Assembly: GCA_937920335.1 (NCBI GenBank)
Contig: CALGUT010000085.1
Span: forward strand, 1-6,764
DNA from: an uncultured Opitutales bacterium
Lineage (GTDB): Bacteria; Verrucomicrobiota; Verrucomicrobiia; Opitutales; UBA2995
Reading direction: 5' to 3'
DNA length: 6,764 nt
Under the pieces are notes generated by a model. It had not been told where the DNA came from. It worked only from the letters and a program-made list of their open reading frames with translations, and made no database searches. The position numbers and the translations under genes were made by a program. Shown one piece after another: positions 1 to 5,296 of the stretch (its first letter is position 1; each line of letters begins with the position of its first letter).

Positions 1-3
1 TAA

Positions 4-981
4 GCCAACCAGACTAACTTTTCAAGTGGTCCTATTTGCGGGAGTCACGCCACACCGACGTATAAATTTACCATCAAGGGCAATGACCTTCCTCTGGTTA
101 GAAAACCGGGCTTACTTCTCCGCTCAGATCTCGATCTTACTATCACTAAAAGTCCTGAGCTCGCCACCACTGTGACCGGAACCGTCGACCTGAAAGACGG
201 ACTTTTCCTGCTCAATCGAAACACGCTCCTCAGCGGCGGATCCGCGGGTGGAAGAACTGCCAAGACAAGACCCCCCTTCTTTTCGGTTGAAGTGCCTCCG
301 ATTTCTGAATGGATGATGGATATCGCTGTGAAAGGCGACCGTTTTATCCGCGTTAGAACACCTGCTGCAGACGGAACTCTTTCCCTGGATATGAAACTCC
401 AAGGAAAACTAAAAGAGCCGTTCGCTACCGGACGTCTGGAATTCGACGAGGGTAACCTGTATTTCCCGTTCTCAAGTTTTACCGTCGACTACGGAATTGC
501 GGAACTACCTATCGGAGATCCTTTTACTCCAATGGTCGAGTTGATCGGAACATCACAGCGTTTTGGATACGATATTACGGTCGAAGTTACTGGCTCTGCC
601 TACGACCCGCAAGTTACTTTCTCTTCCAGCCCCCCCCTTTCGTCCGAACAAATTATGCTTATGGTGGTGGCGGGAGAAAACCCAGAGGGCATGTTTGACT
701 ATACTGGAGTTGAACGGGTCTCGAAACTGGGAACGTATCTCTCCAAAGGCCTTTTTTCCAGTGGTGAAGAAAATGACAGTTTCTTCAACCGCTTGAGTGT
801 CGAATCCGGTAAGAACCTATCCAAGCAAGGCAAAGAAACCATGGAAATTGAGTATCGAATCGACGATCGCTTTCAATTGGTCGGCGAGTATGATGAATAC
901 GATTTCTGGAACGCCGGATTACGTTGGCGGATTCTTAAACGTAAGGTACTCGAACCAGAACCGGAGGCCGCTACCGAATGA
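4..981 (+). CDS. tamB: TamB-like (DUF490) translocation/assembly module protein, C-terminal part; 5' end outside the window
   Basis: This is the C-terminal region of a TamB-family protein. These are long beta-helical proteins anchored in the inner membrane that span the periplasm and work with an Omp85 barrel in outer-membrane assembly or lipid transport. About 325 codons are visible. Family-like stretches appear in order: KGNDLPLVRKPGLLLRSDLD (75-134), TVTGTVDLKDGLFL, PPISEWMMDIAVKGDRFIRV, GRLEFDEGNLYFPFSSFTVD, then YDITVEVTG...SSSPPLSSEQI and a terminal amphipathic strand ending NAGLRWRILKRK. The first possible GTG start (172) is inside the conserved region, so that is not the real start; homology-like sequence continues upstream to about position 20. 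Positions 1-3 are an in-frame TAA, and reading frame 2 just before the TTTT run (19-22) gives a better family match, so an indel may lie there. The gene overlaps the next by ATGA. The call is inferred from recognised sequence pattern and from the Omp85 neighbour. Confidence 0.85.
   Translation, partial: ANQTNFSSGPICGSHATPTYKFTIKGNDLPLVRKPGLLLRSDLDLTITKSPELATTVTGTVDLKDGLFLLNRNTLLSGGSAGGRTAKTRPPFFSVEVPPISEWMMDIAVKGDRFIRVRTPAADGTLSLDMKLQGKLKEPFATGRLEFDEGNLYFPFSSFTVDYGIAELPIGDPFTPMVELIGTSQRFGYDITVEVTGSAYDPQVTFSSSPPLSSEQIMLMVVAGENPEGMFDYTGVERVSKLGTYLSKGLFSSGEENDSFFNRLSVESGKNLSKQGKETMEIEYRIDDRFQLVGEYDEYDFWNAGLRWRILKRKVLEPEPEAATE
963..967 (+). promoter_or_regulatory. Shine-Dalgarno GGAGG for the TamA-like gene
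   Basis: GGAGG lies 10 nt before the ATG at 978 and sits within the last codons of the tamB-like frame. Together with the ATGA stop/start overlap (978-981) it fixes the start of the Omp85 gene and indicates translational coupling of the pair. It is the strongest ribosome-binding site seen in the window; the other genes here have weak or no recognisable ones. Confidence 0.75.
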
Positions 982-3074
982 GTTCGCTTCGGTTTACAAG
1001 CATACTTCTAGGAACCGTCCTCATGTGTCTCGGTTCACTAAATGCAGCCACCGAAGAAACTGTCAGACCCAGTATGCAAGTCGATGGCGCGGGTTTCTTC
1101 AAAGATCGAATTTTGAAACAACAGCTCAAAACCATTTTCAACGATCCAAAAGAATTCTTTGGCCCATCGGATATTGAAGACGCAGCTTTAATCCTCATAT
1201 CCGCTATGCAAAGCGATGGATTTCTCGAAGCTCAAGTCATCGGAACTTTCAATAATCCGGACGGTAAAACTACAACTATCTCATGGGATAAGGATCTAGA
1301 TGTTTTTCTTCCGGAAGAAACGCAGGCGACAGACATTGAGTTTCAAGTCTCCCCGGGTCCTCGCTTCTATTACTACTCTCTAGAGAACGAAGACAATGCT
1401 GTCGTCGACAACGAAACAATCGAGTCCTTCTTCTTTTCTGAACCCTACTTTTTCGAAAGCGACCAATCCAAAATATTCACACCCGCCCAATTCACCTCCG
1501 GAACTCAAAATCTAAGCGCACACCTTAAAATCCTTGGGTATCAGGACGCACACGTCCACGCTGAGATACTAGAACTCAACGAGGAAACCGGAGCTGCATC
1601 TGTCAAAATAGCAATTGATGAAGGCCCTCTCTTCAAACTTACGGCTATAGAAGTCGTTAACCCTCTCCCCGATGTTTTCAACAGCGACTTATCGTCGTAT
1701 CTGGAAGACCCGTACAATGTATTCATCAGGCAGGATATCATACGTGATATCCGAAATGCTTTCTACGAATCCGGATACGCGTCAGCAAATTTCGAACACA
1801 CAATCACCTCAATCCCAGCGTCTGCAGAACTCGTAGAAGTCGGCCTCAAAATCGTCATCGATCCCGGAAGCCAGCAACATATCGAATCTATTAGCTTCCA
1901 AGGAGCTGAAACCGTAAGTCGATCCCTGTTGACGAAACAATTGACCTTCACCGAAGGAGACCTGCTTAATCCAAGGGAATTGGATAAGTCTCGTCTTCAG
2001 ATATCGCGATTGGGCCTATTTCAGAAGGTTGACTACCAGTTGGAAGAGGTAAGCGCAGATCGAAAATCGCTTAGTTTCCAACTTAGAGATCGATCGGCCT
2101 GGGAGCTTGACGCTCTCCTCGGCTGGGGAAGTTATGAAAACTTTCGCCTGGGGCTCTTCGCCGAGAAATTGAATAATCTGGGAAGGGGTCATCGCCTCCA
2201 ATTTAAGACGATCGTATCCAGCAAGAGTCTTCTCGGTGAAAGTCGTTATATTATCAATGACTTCCTCGACACCGAATTCCCTTTCAGCACAAAACTGTTT
2301 TACCTCGAACGAGAGGAACTCTCCTTTGATCGCGAGGAATACGGTGTCACCTTTGGGACGTCCAAGTATATCGAAGCGCTCGATATCCGGATGGACGCCG
2401 TCTACAACTTTGAATCCCTCGATTCCAAGATCAACGAACGCGGAGCCGTTGAGGATTCTGCTAACAACGTCCGGTCTGGTAGTATCGAAGTACGATTCGG
2501 ACGAGACAAGCGGGACAACCCACTGAATCCACAGTCTGGATACCGTATTTTTGCTGATACCGAATGGGGCGCTAAGGCCTTGGGAGGACAAATCGATTAT
2601 CAAGCGGGTGAGGTCGGATTTTCTTACCACGATGAAATCAAACGTGGACTCATTTGGCATGGCGCCCTCTCCCACGCAGTCGTAGGCTCAATCAATGAAT
2701 CCCAATCGCAGATCCCCAACAATAAATTGCTATTCCCTGGGGGAGAGAATTCGGTCCGTGGTTACCAACGAGGAGGCGCAGCCCCCTTCGATATAGCCGG
2801 AGATTATGTAGGCGCACAGTCCTACGCACTCTTAAATCTGGAACTCGAGCAACGCTTGACCGACACAATGTCGATCGTGGCCTTCTATGACGCAATCGGT
2901 ATCACAGCAGACATCAACCAGTACCCATTCGACGAATACCTTTCTTCCATTGGCCTCGGAATTCGTTTCAGAACATTCATGGGGCCCATCCGCTTGGAAT
3001 ACGGACACAATCTTGATCGACGTGAACTGGACCCCAGCGGAACCTTTCACCTTACGATCGGTTATCCATTCTAA
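978..3074 (+). CDS. tamA: Omp85-superfamily outer membrane protein (TamA/BamA-like) with POTRA repeats and a beta-barrel
   Basis: The product is a 698-residue outer-membrane assembly factor. Residues 1-23 form a signal peptide (hydrophobic core ILLGTVLMCLG, cleavage near SLNA|A). About four POTRA-like modules follow, by my reading near 28-128, 129-217, 218-300 and 301-374; the third and fourth are clearest (FKLTAIEVV..., HIESISFQGAETVS...LGLFQKVDYQLEE). From about 375 to the end is the C-terminal barrel (D15/surface-antigen domain). It carries the diagnostic loop-6 motif FPGGENSVRGYQRG (VRGY at 593-596), MGPIRLEYGHNL, and a final strand ending in Phe (FHLTIGYPF), as expected for recognition by the assembly machinery. 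Length lies between E. coli TamA (577) and BamA (about 810). The directly upstream, overlapping tamB-like gene favours TamA over BamA; that choice is inference, while Omp85 membership is firm. The start is set by GGAGG and the ATGA overlap. Confidence 0.93.
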   Translation: MSSLRFTSILLGTVLMCLGSLNAATEETVRPSMQVDGAGFFKDRILKQQLKTIFNDPKEFFGPSDIEDAALILISAMQSDGFLEAQVIGTFNNPDGKTTTISWDKDLDVFLPEETQATDIEFQVSPGPRFYYYSLENEDNAVVDNETIESFFFSEPYFFESDQSKIFTPAQFTSGTQNLSAHLKILGYQDAHVHAEILELNEETGAASVKIAIDEGPLFKLTAIEVVNPLPDVFNSDLSSYLEDPYNVFIRQDIIRDIRNAFYESGYASANFEHTITSIPASAELVEVGLKIVIDPGSQQHIESISFQGAETVSRSLLTKQLTFTEGDLLNPRELDKSRLQISRLGLFQKVDYQLEEVSADRKSLSFQLRDRSAWELDALLGWGSYENFRLGLFAEKLNNLGRGHRLQFKTIVSSKSLLGESRYIINDFLDTEFPFSTKLFYLEREELSFDREEYGVTFGTSKYIEALDIRMDAVYNFESLDSKINERGAVEDSANNVRSGSIEVRFGRDKRDNPLNPQSGYRIFADTEWGAKALGGQIDYQAGEVGFSYHDEIKRGLIWHGALSHAVVGSINESQSQIPNNKLLFPGGENSVRGYQRGGAAPFDIAGDYVGAQSYALLNLELEQRLTDTMSIVAFYDAIGITADINQYPFDEYLSSIGLGIRFRTFMGPIRLEYGHNLDRRELDPSGTFHLTIGYPF

Positions 3075-3096
3075 ACCTCAGACAATCTTCCCCTTC

Positions 3097-3154
3097 CTCT
3101 TCCTCTTACTCTTAATCTTACTCTTAATCTTAATCTTACTCTTAATCTTAATCC
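3097..3154. repeat. Hexanucleotide tandem repeat (C/A)TCTTA
   Basis: Eight consecutive MTCTTA units (M = C or A, in the order C C A C A A C A) occupy 3103-3150. A degenerate CTCTTC unit precedes them (3097-3102), and ATCC begins a broken one at 3151. The opposite strand reads TAAGAT/TAAGAG, matching the GATTAA-type hexamers seen on the + strand at 3341-3380. The tract starts 22 bases after the TamA-like stop codon. Perfect hexamer periodicity makes it prone to slippage, but it is not within a coding region. Confidence 0.9.
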
Positions 3155-3197
3155 CGCCCAAAACGGACTTGTATCAAACCTCAAGTGGTTCGGTTAG

Positions 3198-3297
3198 GAT
3201 CAGGATTTGGGTCATAATGCTCCGTGTCTTCGTGAAAGAACCCTACGCTGTTGCAGGACCCGGCATTGCGGGGACGCAATTGCCCTACCTAGTAACC
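3198..3297 (+). repeat. Composite repeat unit, copy 1 (about 100 bp, with REP-like palindrome)
   Basis: This 100-base block aligns without gaps to 3561-3660 with 6 mismatches by my count (94% identity). In order it holds GATCAGGATTTGGGTCA, a CTCCGTGTCTTCGTG motif, CTGTTGCAGGACCCGG, the palindromic core and TGCCCTACCTAGTAACC. The core is a perfect 6-bp inverted repeat ATTGCG/CGCAAT (3265-3270 and 3275-3280) around a GGGA loop. It is extended by GGC/GCC (3262-3264 and 3282-3284) across a one-base bulge. The hairpin, the near-identity and the extragenic position fit a REP element. Mobilisation by a RAYT (REP-associated tyrosine transposase) is inference, and no such gene is in this window. Confidence 0.85.
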
Positions 3298-3340
3298 ATG
3301 GCACAGCGGCTCTCCGGTAACGATCAGGATTTGGGATTGG

Positions 3341-3380
3341 GTGGGATCAGGATAACGATTTGGATTAAGATAACGATTGG
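3341..3380 (+). repeat. Degenerate GATNNN hexamer repeat tract
   Basis: GAT recurs every six bases (GGATCA GGATAA CGATTT GGATTA AGATAA CGATTG). The tract is the same family as the hexamers at 3097-3154 but in the opposite orientation: GGATTAAGAT at 3362-3371 is the exact reverse complement of ATCTTAATCC at 3145-3154. The two tracts therefore bracket palindromic copy 1. GATCAGGAT also recurs at 3198, 3322 and 3698, marking the left edge of each repeat unit; the copy-3 unit has GCTCAGGAT at 3561. Confidence 0.75.
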
Positions 3381-3383
3381 AAA

Positions 3384-3460
3384 ACTCTGTGCCTCTGTGT
3401 CTCCGTGAGATCAACTTTCATCACTTAAAAGTCTTCTTCGCCTCTTCGTGTCTTGGCGCG
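3384..3460 (+). repeat. Pair of CTCTGTGTCTCCGTGAG / CTCTTCGTGTCTTGGCG low-complexity motifs
   Basis: Two related motifs occur here: AACTCTGTGCCTCTGTGTCT followed by CCGTGAGATCAA (about 3382-3415), and CTTCGCCTCTTCGTGTCTTG followed by GCGCGAG (about 3434-3461). Shorter relatives lie at 3220-3239 and 3582-3601 (CTCCGTGTCTTCGTGARAGA) and possibly at 3731-3752 (TCTCGCTGAGTCTCCGTCTC). The reverse complement has the CACGGAGACACAGAGGCACA form that I know as a widespread dispersed repeat in several phyla. Its function is not known to me. Confidence 0.65.
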
Positions 3461-3497
3461 AGTTATTTTTGTCTTTTTACCACAGCTCAACTGCCTA

Positions 3498-3537
3498 ACC
3501 CGGCATTGCGGGGACGCAATGGCCCTACCTGATAACC
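3498..3537 (+). repeat. REP-like palindrome, copy 2 (diverged flanks)
   Basis: The core is the same as in copies 1 and 3: ACCCGGCATTGCGGGGACGC then AAT-GGCCCTACC. The stem is ATTGCG/CGCAAT at 3505-3510 and 3515-3520 around GGGA. Here the base after the stem is G instead of T, which lengthens the perfect stem to 7 bp (CATTGCG/CGCAATG), and the right flank is TGATAACC instead of TAGTAACC. The left flank (CTCAACTGCCTA) differs from the CTGTTGCAGG of the other copies, so this copy is older or was rearranged. Confidence 0.8.
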
Positions 3538-3560
3538 GCGGCGTGGCCGCTCTTGATAAC

Positions 3561-3660
3561 GCTCAGGATTTGGGTCAGATTGCTCCGTGTCTTCGTGAGA
3601 GAACACTACACTGTTGCAGGACCCGGCATTGCGGGGACGCAATTGCCCTACCTAGTAACC
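3561..3660 (+). repeat. Composite repeat unit, copy 3 (about 100 bp, with REP-like palindrome)
   Basis: This block aligns gap-free with 3198-3297, differing at about six positions. The palindrome stem is at 3628-3633 and 3638-3643 with the GGGA loop at 3634-3637. The sequence after each palindrome is also related: TAACC..GGC.x.GC.GCTCTTGATAACG(A/C)TCAGGATT, seen after copies 2 and 3 and more diverged after copy 1. The whole block therefore reads as a short tandem series of composite units, with starts at 3198, 3322, 3561 and 3698. Confidence 0.85.
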
Positions 3661-3764
3661 CATAACGAATAACCGCGACGTGGCTGCTCTTGATAACGAT
3701 CAGGATTACGATGAAAACGTTGCTCTATACTCTCGCTGAGTCTCCGTCTCGCCCAACCTCAACA

Positions 3765-4133
3765 CTACTTCACCAATTTGCCGCCATAAGCTACGCGCCC
3801 AATCGCGTCCGCTTCATACTTGAGATGCACATTTTCATGAGGGCGATCGAGTATGCCGGCAATTACACGCGTCAGCTCCGTGACTTCGGCTTCAATCATA
3901 TCAGGCGAAGGAACGTGGCGTTTCAAGATATTGACAATCACCGGTCCAACATAGGAATCGAGGCTCACTTTGTTTTCGGCCCAGTAGTTACGGGGAACGG
4001 GATTGATTTTAACCCAGGTTTTCCCCGGAGGCGTATCAAAGACCTTACCAGCCGCATCCGCCAATCGCTGAACGGCGTCCGCTTTGAGCGTTTCATTATT
4101 TCGAAATATGATGTCTATATCAAGCTGTGGCAT
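3765..4133 (-). CDS. Small tautomerase/MIF-superfamily-like protein
   Basis: The product is a 122-residue protein without a signal peptide, so probably cytoplasmic. It begins Met-Pro (MPQLDIDIIF); after Met removal this leaves an N-terminal proline, the catalytic base of the tautomerase superfamily. The length (about 120) and layout fit a two-beta-alpha-beta MIF-like fold: strand, helix (ADAVQRLADAAGKVF), strand (KTWVKINPVP), a middle PVIVNILKRHVPSP strand, helix (EAEVTELTRVIAGIL), strand (ENVHLKYEAD) and a C-terminal GRVAYGGKLV segment. The substrate cannot be guessed. No strong Shine-Dalgarno is visible; the stop is TAG at 3765-3767, at the edge of the repeat block. It is divergent from the next gene. 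The family assignment rests on pattern and Pro2 rather than on a search; the reading frame itself looks sound. Confidence 0.65.
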   Translation of the reverse strand: MPQLDIDIIFRNNETLKADAVQRLADAAGKVFDTPPGKTWVKINPVPRNYWAENKVSLDSYVGPVIVNILKRHVPSPDMIEAEVTELTRVIAGILDRPHENVHLKYEADAIGRVAYGGKLVK

Positions 4134-4189
4134 AATTGAAACCCGAAGCGAACACAGCTCCGGGGCCGGTAACGATACTCATTCTTTTT

Positions 4190-4195
4190 TTTATA
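4190..4195 (-). promoter_or_regulatory. Possible -10 element (TATAAA) for the tautomerase-like gene
   Basis: On the minus strand TATAAA, followed by an A-run, lies about 56 bases before the ATG of the tautomerase-like gene in the roughly 170-bp divergent gap. TATAAA matches the sigma-70 -10 consensus at 5 of 6 positions. No convincing -35 sits 16-18 bases upstream (only weak matches), so this is a tentative site. The same gap must also serve the divergent exported protein, for which I see no clear promoter. Confidence 0.2.
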
Positions 4196-4303
4196 GGATT
4201 TTCAAGACCCAGTCAGCAGAGCGCAGCCATAGTCAAGCTTGCGCCGATGAAAATTACTGATTGGCTGAGGTTTGGCATAGGAAGTGCCTATGCTTATTTA
4301 GCA

Positions 4304-5296
4304 ATGATTCATTTCTTCAATTCCGCATTCAAGGGCCCACCTGCGTGGTGCATTACCATCATCTTTGCCGTAGCAACGAATGCCTCTCCGCTCGCGAACG
4401 CGCAATTGACAAAGCTGGTCGAAGAGTTGGGCCTAACCGAAGTCGCTCACACACTGAATGCAGAGGACATAGACCAGCATCTCCCATCGTCAGCTCAAGA
4501 TTTTCCAGCCAACGAAAGACAGTCTCAGGCACTCCTAAATGCTCTGAACCTCACCGGTAGCGAAAACGAAATCCGCAGGGCTTGGAAGCAACACCCCATT
4601 TACACCGATCTCACTGAGCCCAAAGAACCCGCTTGGTTTAAAGAGGACGATACGACCATAAACACATTCATTCAACAACTGGGGAAACCCTTGGAAGAAC
4701 GAATCACCAGTGGATACAATATCATTCAACAATCCCTCTGGCCTTCATTTGATACAGACCGGACAGTCATCTACGGTCACAATGATTGGAAACATGCCCG
4801 TCAGCTCATAGCCATGCTTCACGCAAAGGGCCTGAAGTCGAAAGTCACACCCCTTATTAAACAGTCAGCATTCCTGTTTCGTGATGACTGGGGTGAACCG
4901 ACCAGGGAGTTGGTCAAACTGGAAAACGGTGAGCGCCTGGTCGTTCAAAACGAATACGACCTCTTTATCGAATTCGATAAATCAGCAGATGTAGAACGTT
5001 TCGCAGAACTCGTCACGCAATACGCCAAAAAAGACTCAGAGGACGAACCCGGGCTTCTTCACGACTCCTGGTGGCAGCCGTTCTACAGGTCCCTTAGACC
5101 TACAAAGACCGGGCATCCACTCACTGTCATGCTTGTCAAATACAACGGCTATCGAGCCAACCTGATATCACTTCCCGAGGAGGCGAAAGGGAAATACGAG
5201 AAGCTGGTATCGATGAATCCAGATTGGACTCTCGAAACATTCACCATCTGGGTTAACCCAGGCTTTTACCGCTGGCAGCTCGGCGATTACAAATAG
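4304..5296 (+). CDS. Exported protein of unknown function
   Basis: I do not recognise this family. From the ATG at 4304 it encodes 330 residues with a likely signal peptide: Lys10, hydrophobic core WCITIIFAVAT, and cleavage after PLANA at about residue 33. The mature part is hydrophilic and mixed alpha/beta, rich in Trp and aromatics. It includes VIYGHNDWKHARQLIAMLHA, LKSKVTPLIKQSAFLFRDDW, NEYDLFIEFDKSADVERFAE and a C-terminal WVNPGFYRWQLGDYK. No lipobox, repeats or catalytic motif stand out. The frame is open further upstream (TTG 4136, ATG 4247). However, codons before 4304 have few C-ending codons, unlike the C-rich usage after it, and the TTG would run nearly into the divergent gene, so I prefer 4304. 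No start has a good Shine-Dalgarno. It ends directly against the stop codon of the convergent downstream gene. A periplasmic or surface location is inferred. Confidence 0.8.
   Translation: MIHFFNSAFKGPPAWCITIIFAVATNASPLANAQLTKLVEELGLTEVAHTLNAEDIDQHLPSSAQDFPANERQSQALLNALNLTGSENEIRRAWKQHPIYTDLTEPKEPAWFKEDDTTINTFIQQLGKPLEERITSGYNIIQQSLWPSFDTDRTVIYGHNDWKHARQLIAMLHAKGLKSKVTPLIKQSAFLFRDDWGEPTRELVKLENGERLVVQNEYDLFIEFDKSADVERFAELVTQYAKKDSEDEPGLLHDSWWQPFYRSLRPTKTGHPLTVMLVKYNGYRANLISLPEEAKGKYEKLVSMNPDWTLETFTIWVNPGFYRWQLGDYK

Larger units (their letters stand above)
3075..3764. other. Gene-free intergenic block made of interspersed repeats, between convergent genes
   Basis: About 690 bases separate the ends of the TamA-like gene (+) and the tautomerase-like gene (-). 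I see no credible gene. The frames that stay open here translate the repeats themselves, for example Leu/Ile runs, alternating Ile-x, and two copies of RHCGDAxALP. The content is a hexamer tandem tract (3097-3154), roughly 100-bp composite repeats with palindromic cores (3198-3297, 3498-3537, 3561-3660), a second GATNNN hexamer tract (3341-3380) and several CTCCGTGTCTTCGTG-like motifs. Being downstream of both flanking genes is typical for REP-like elements, which may act in transcript 3'-end formation. No obvious GC-hairpin plus T-run terminator is present for either gene. Confidence 0.85.

Noticed and set aside
172..981. GTG at 172 as the start of the tamB-like gene
   Set aside because: Family-like sequence (LPLVRKPGLLLRSDLD) runs in frame upstream of it, so it is an internal Val codon and the gene is truncated by the window.
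2016..2675. Open frame of 219 codons on the minus strand
   Set aside because: It lies wholly antisense to the Omp85 barrel, whose frame has clear family motifs; its translation has no recognisable features.
2887..3408. Open frame of 173 codons on the + strand running from the Omp85 3' end into the repeats
   Set aside because: It starts inside the Omp85 gene in another frame, and its translation is dominated by the hexamer tract (Leu/Ile run) and by alternating Ile-x from the GAT repeats, so it is an artefact of repeats without stops.
3384..3460. Remnant of a GxxExxY-type gene, which I associate with these CTCTGTG-like repeats
   Set aside because: No GxxExxY motif or related protein fragment is seen in any frame of the repeat block.
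3453..3665. Small open frame of 70 codons in the repeat block
   Set aside because: It encodes two copies of RHCGDAxALP, which is just the translated REP-like palindrome; there is no sign of selection as a protein.
3198..3700. CRISPR array
   Set aside because: There are only three or four units at irregular spacing (124, 239, 137), with related rather than unique sequence between palindromes, and no cas genes.
4160..4195. Rho-independent terminator (GC-rich stretch then T8 run at 4185-4192)
   Set aside because: No stable stem precedes the T-run, and no + strand gene ends upstream of it; the region lies between divergent genes.
4136..4303. 5' extension of the unknown exported gene to TTG 4136 or ATG 4247
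   Set aside because: Codon third positions are unlike those of the rest of the gene, no ribosome site is present, and a signal peptide is best formed from ATG 4304; 4247 cannot be fully excluded.
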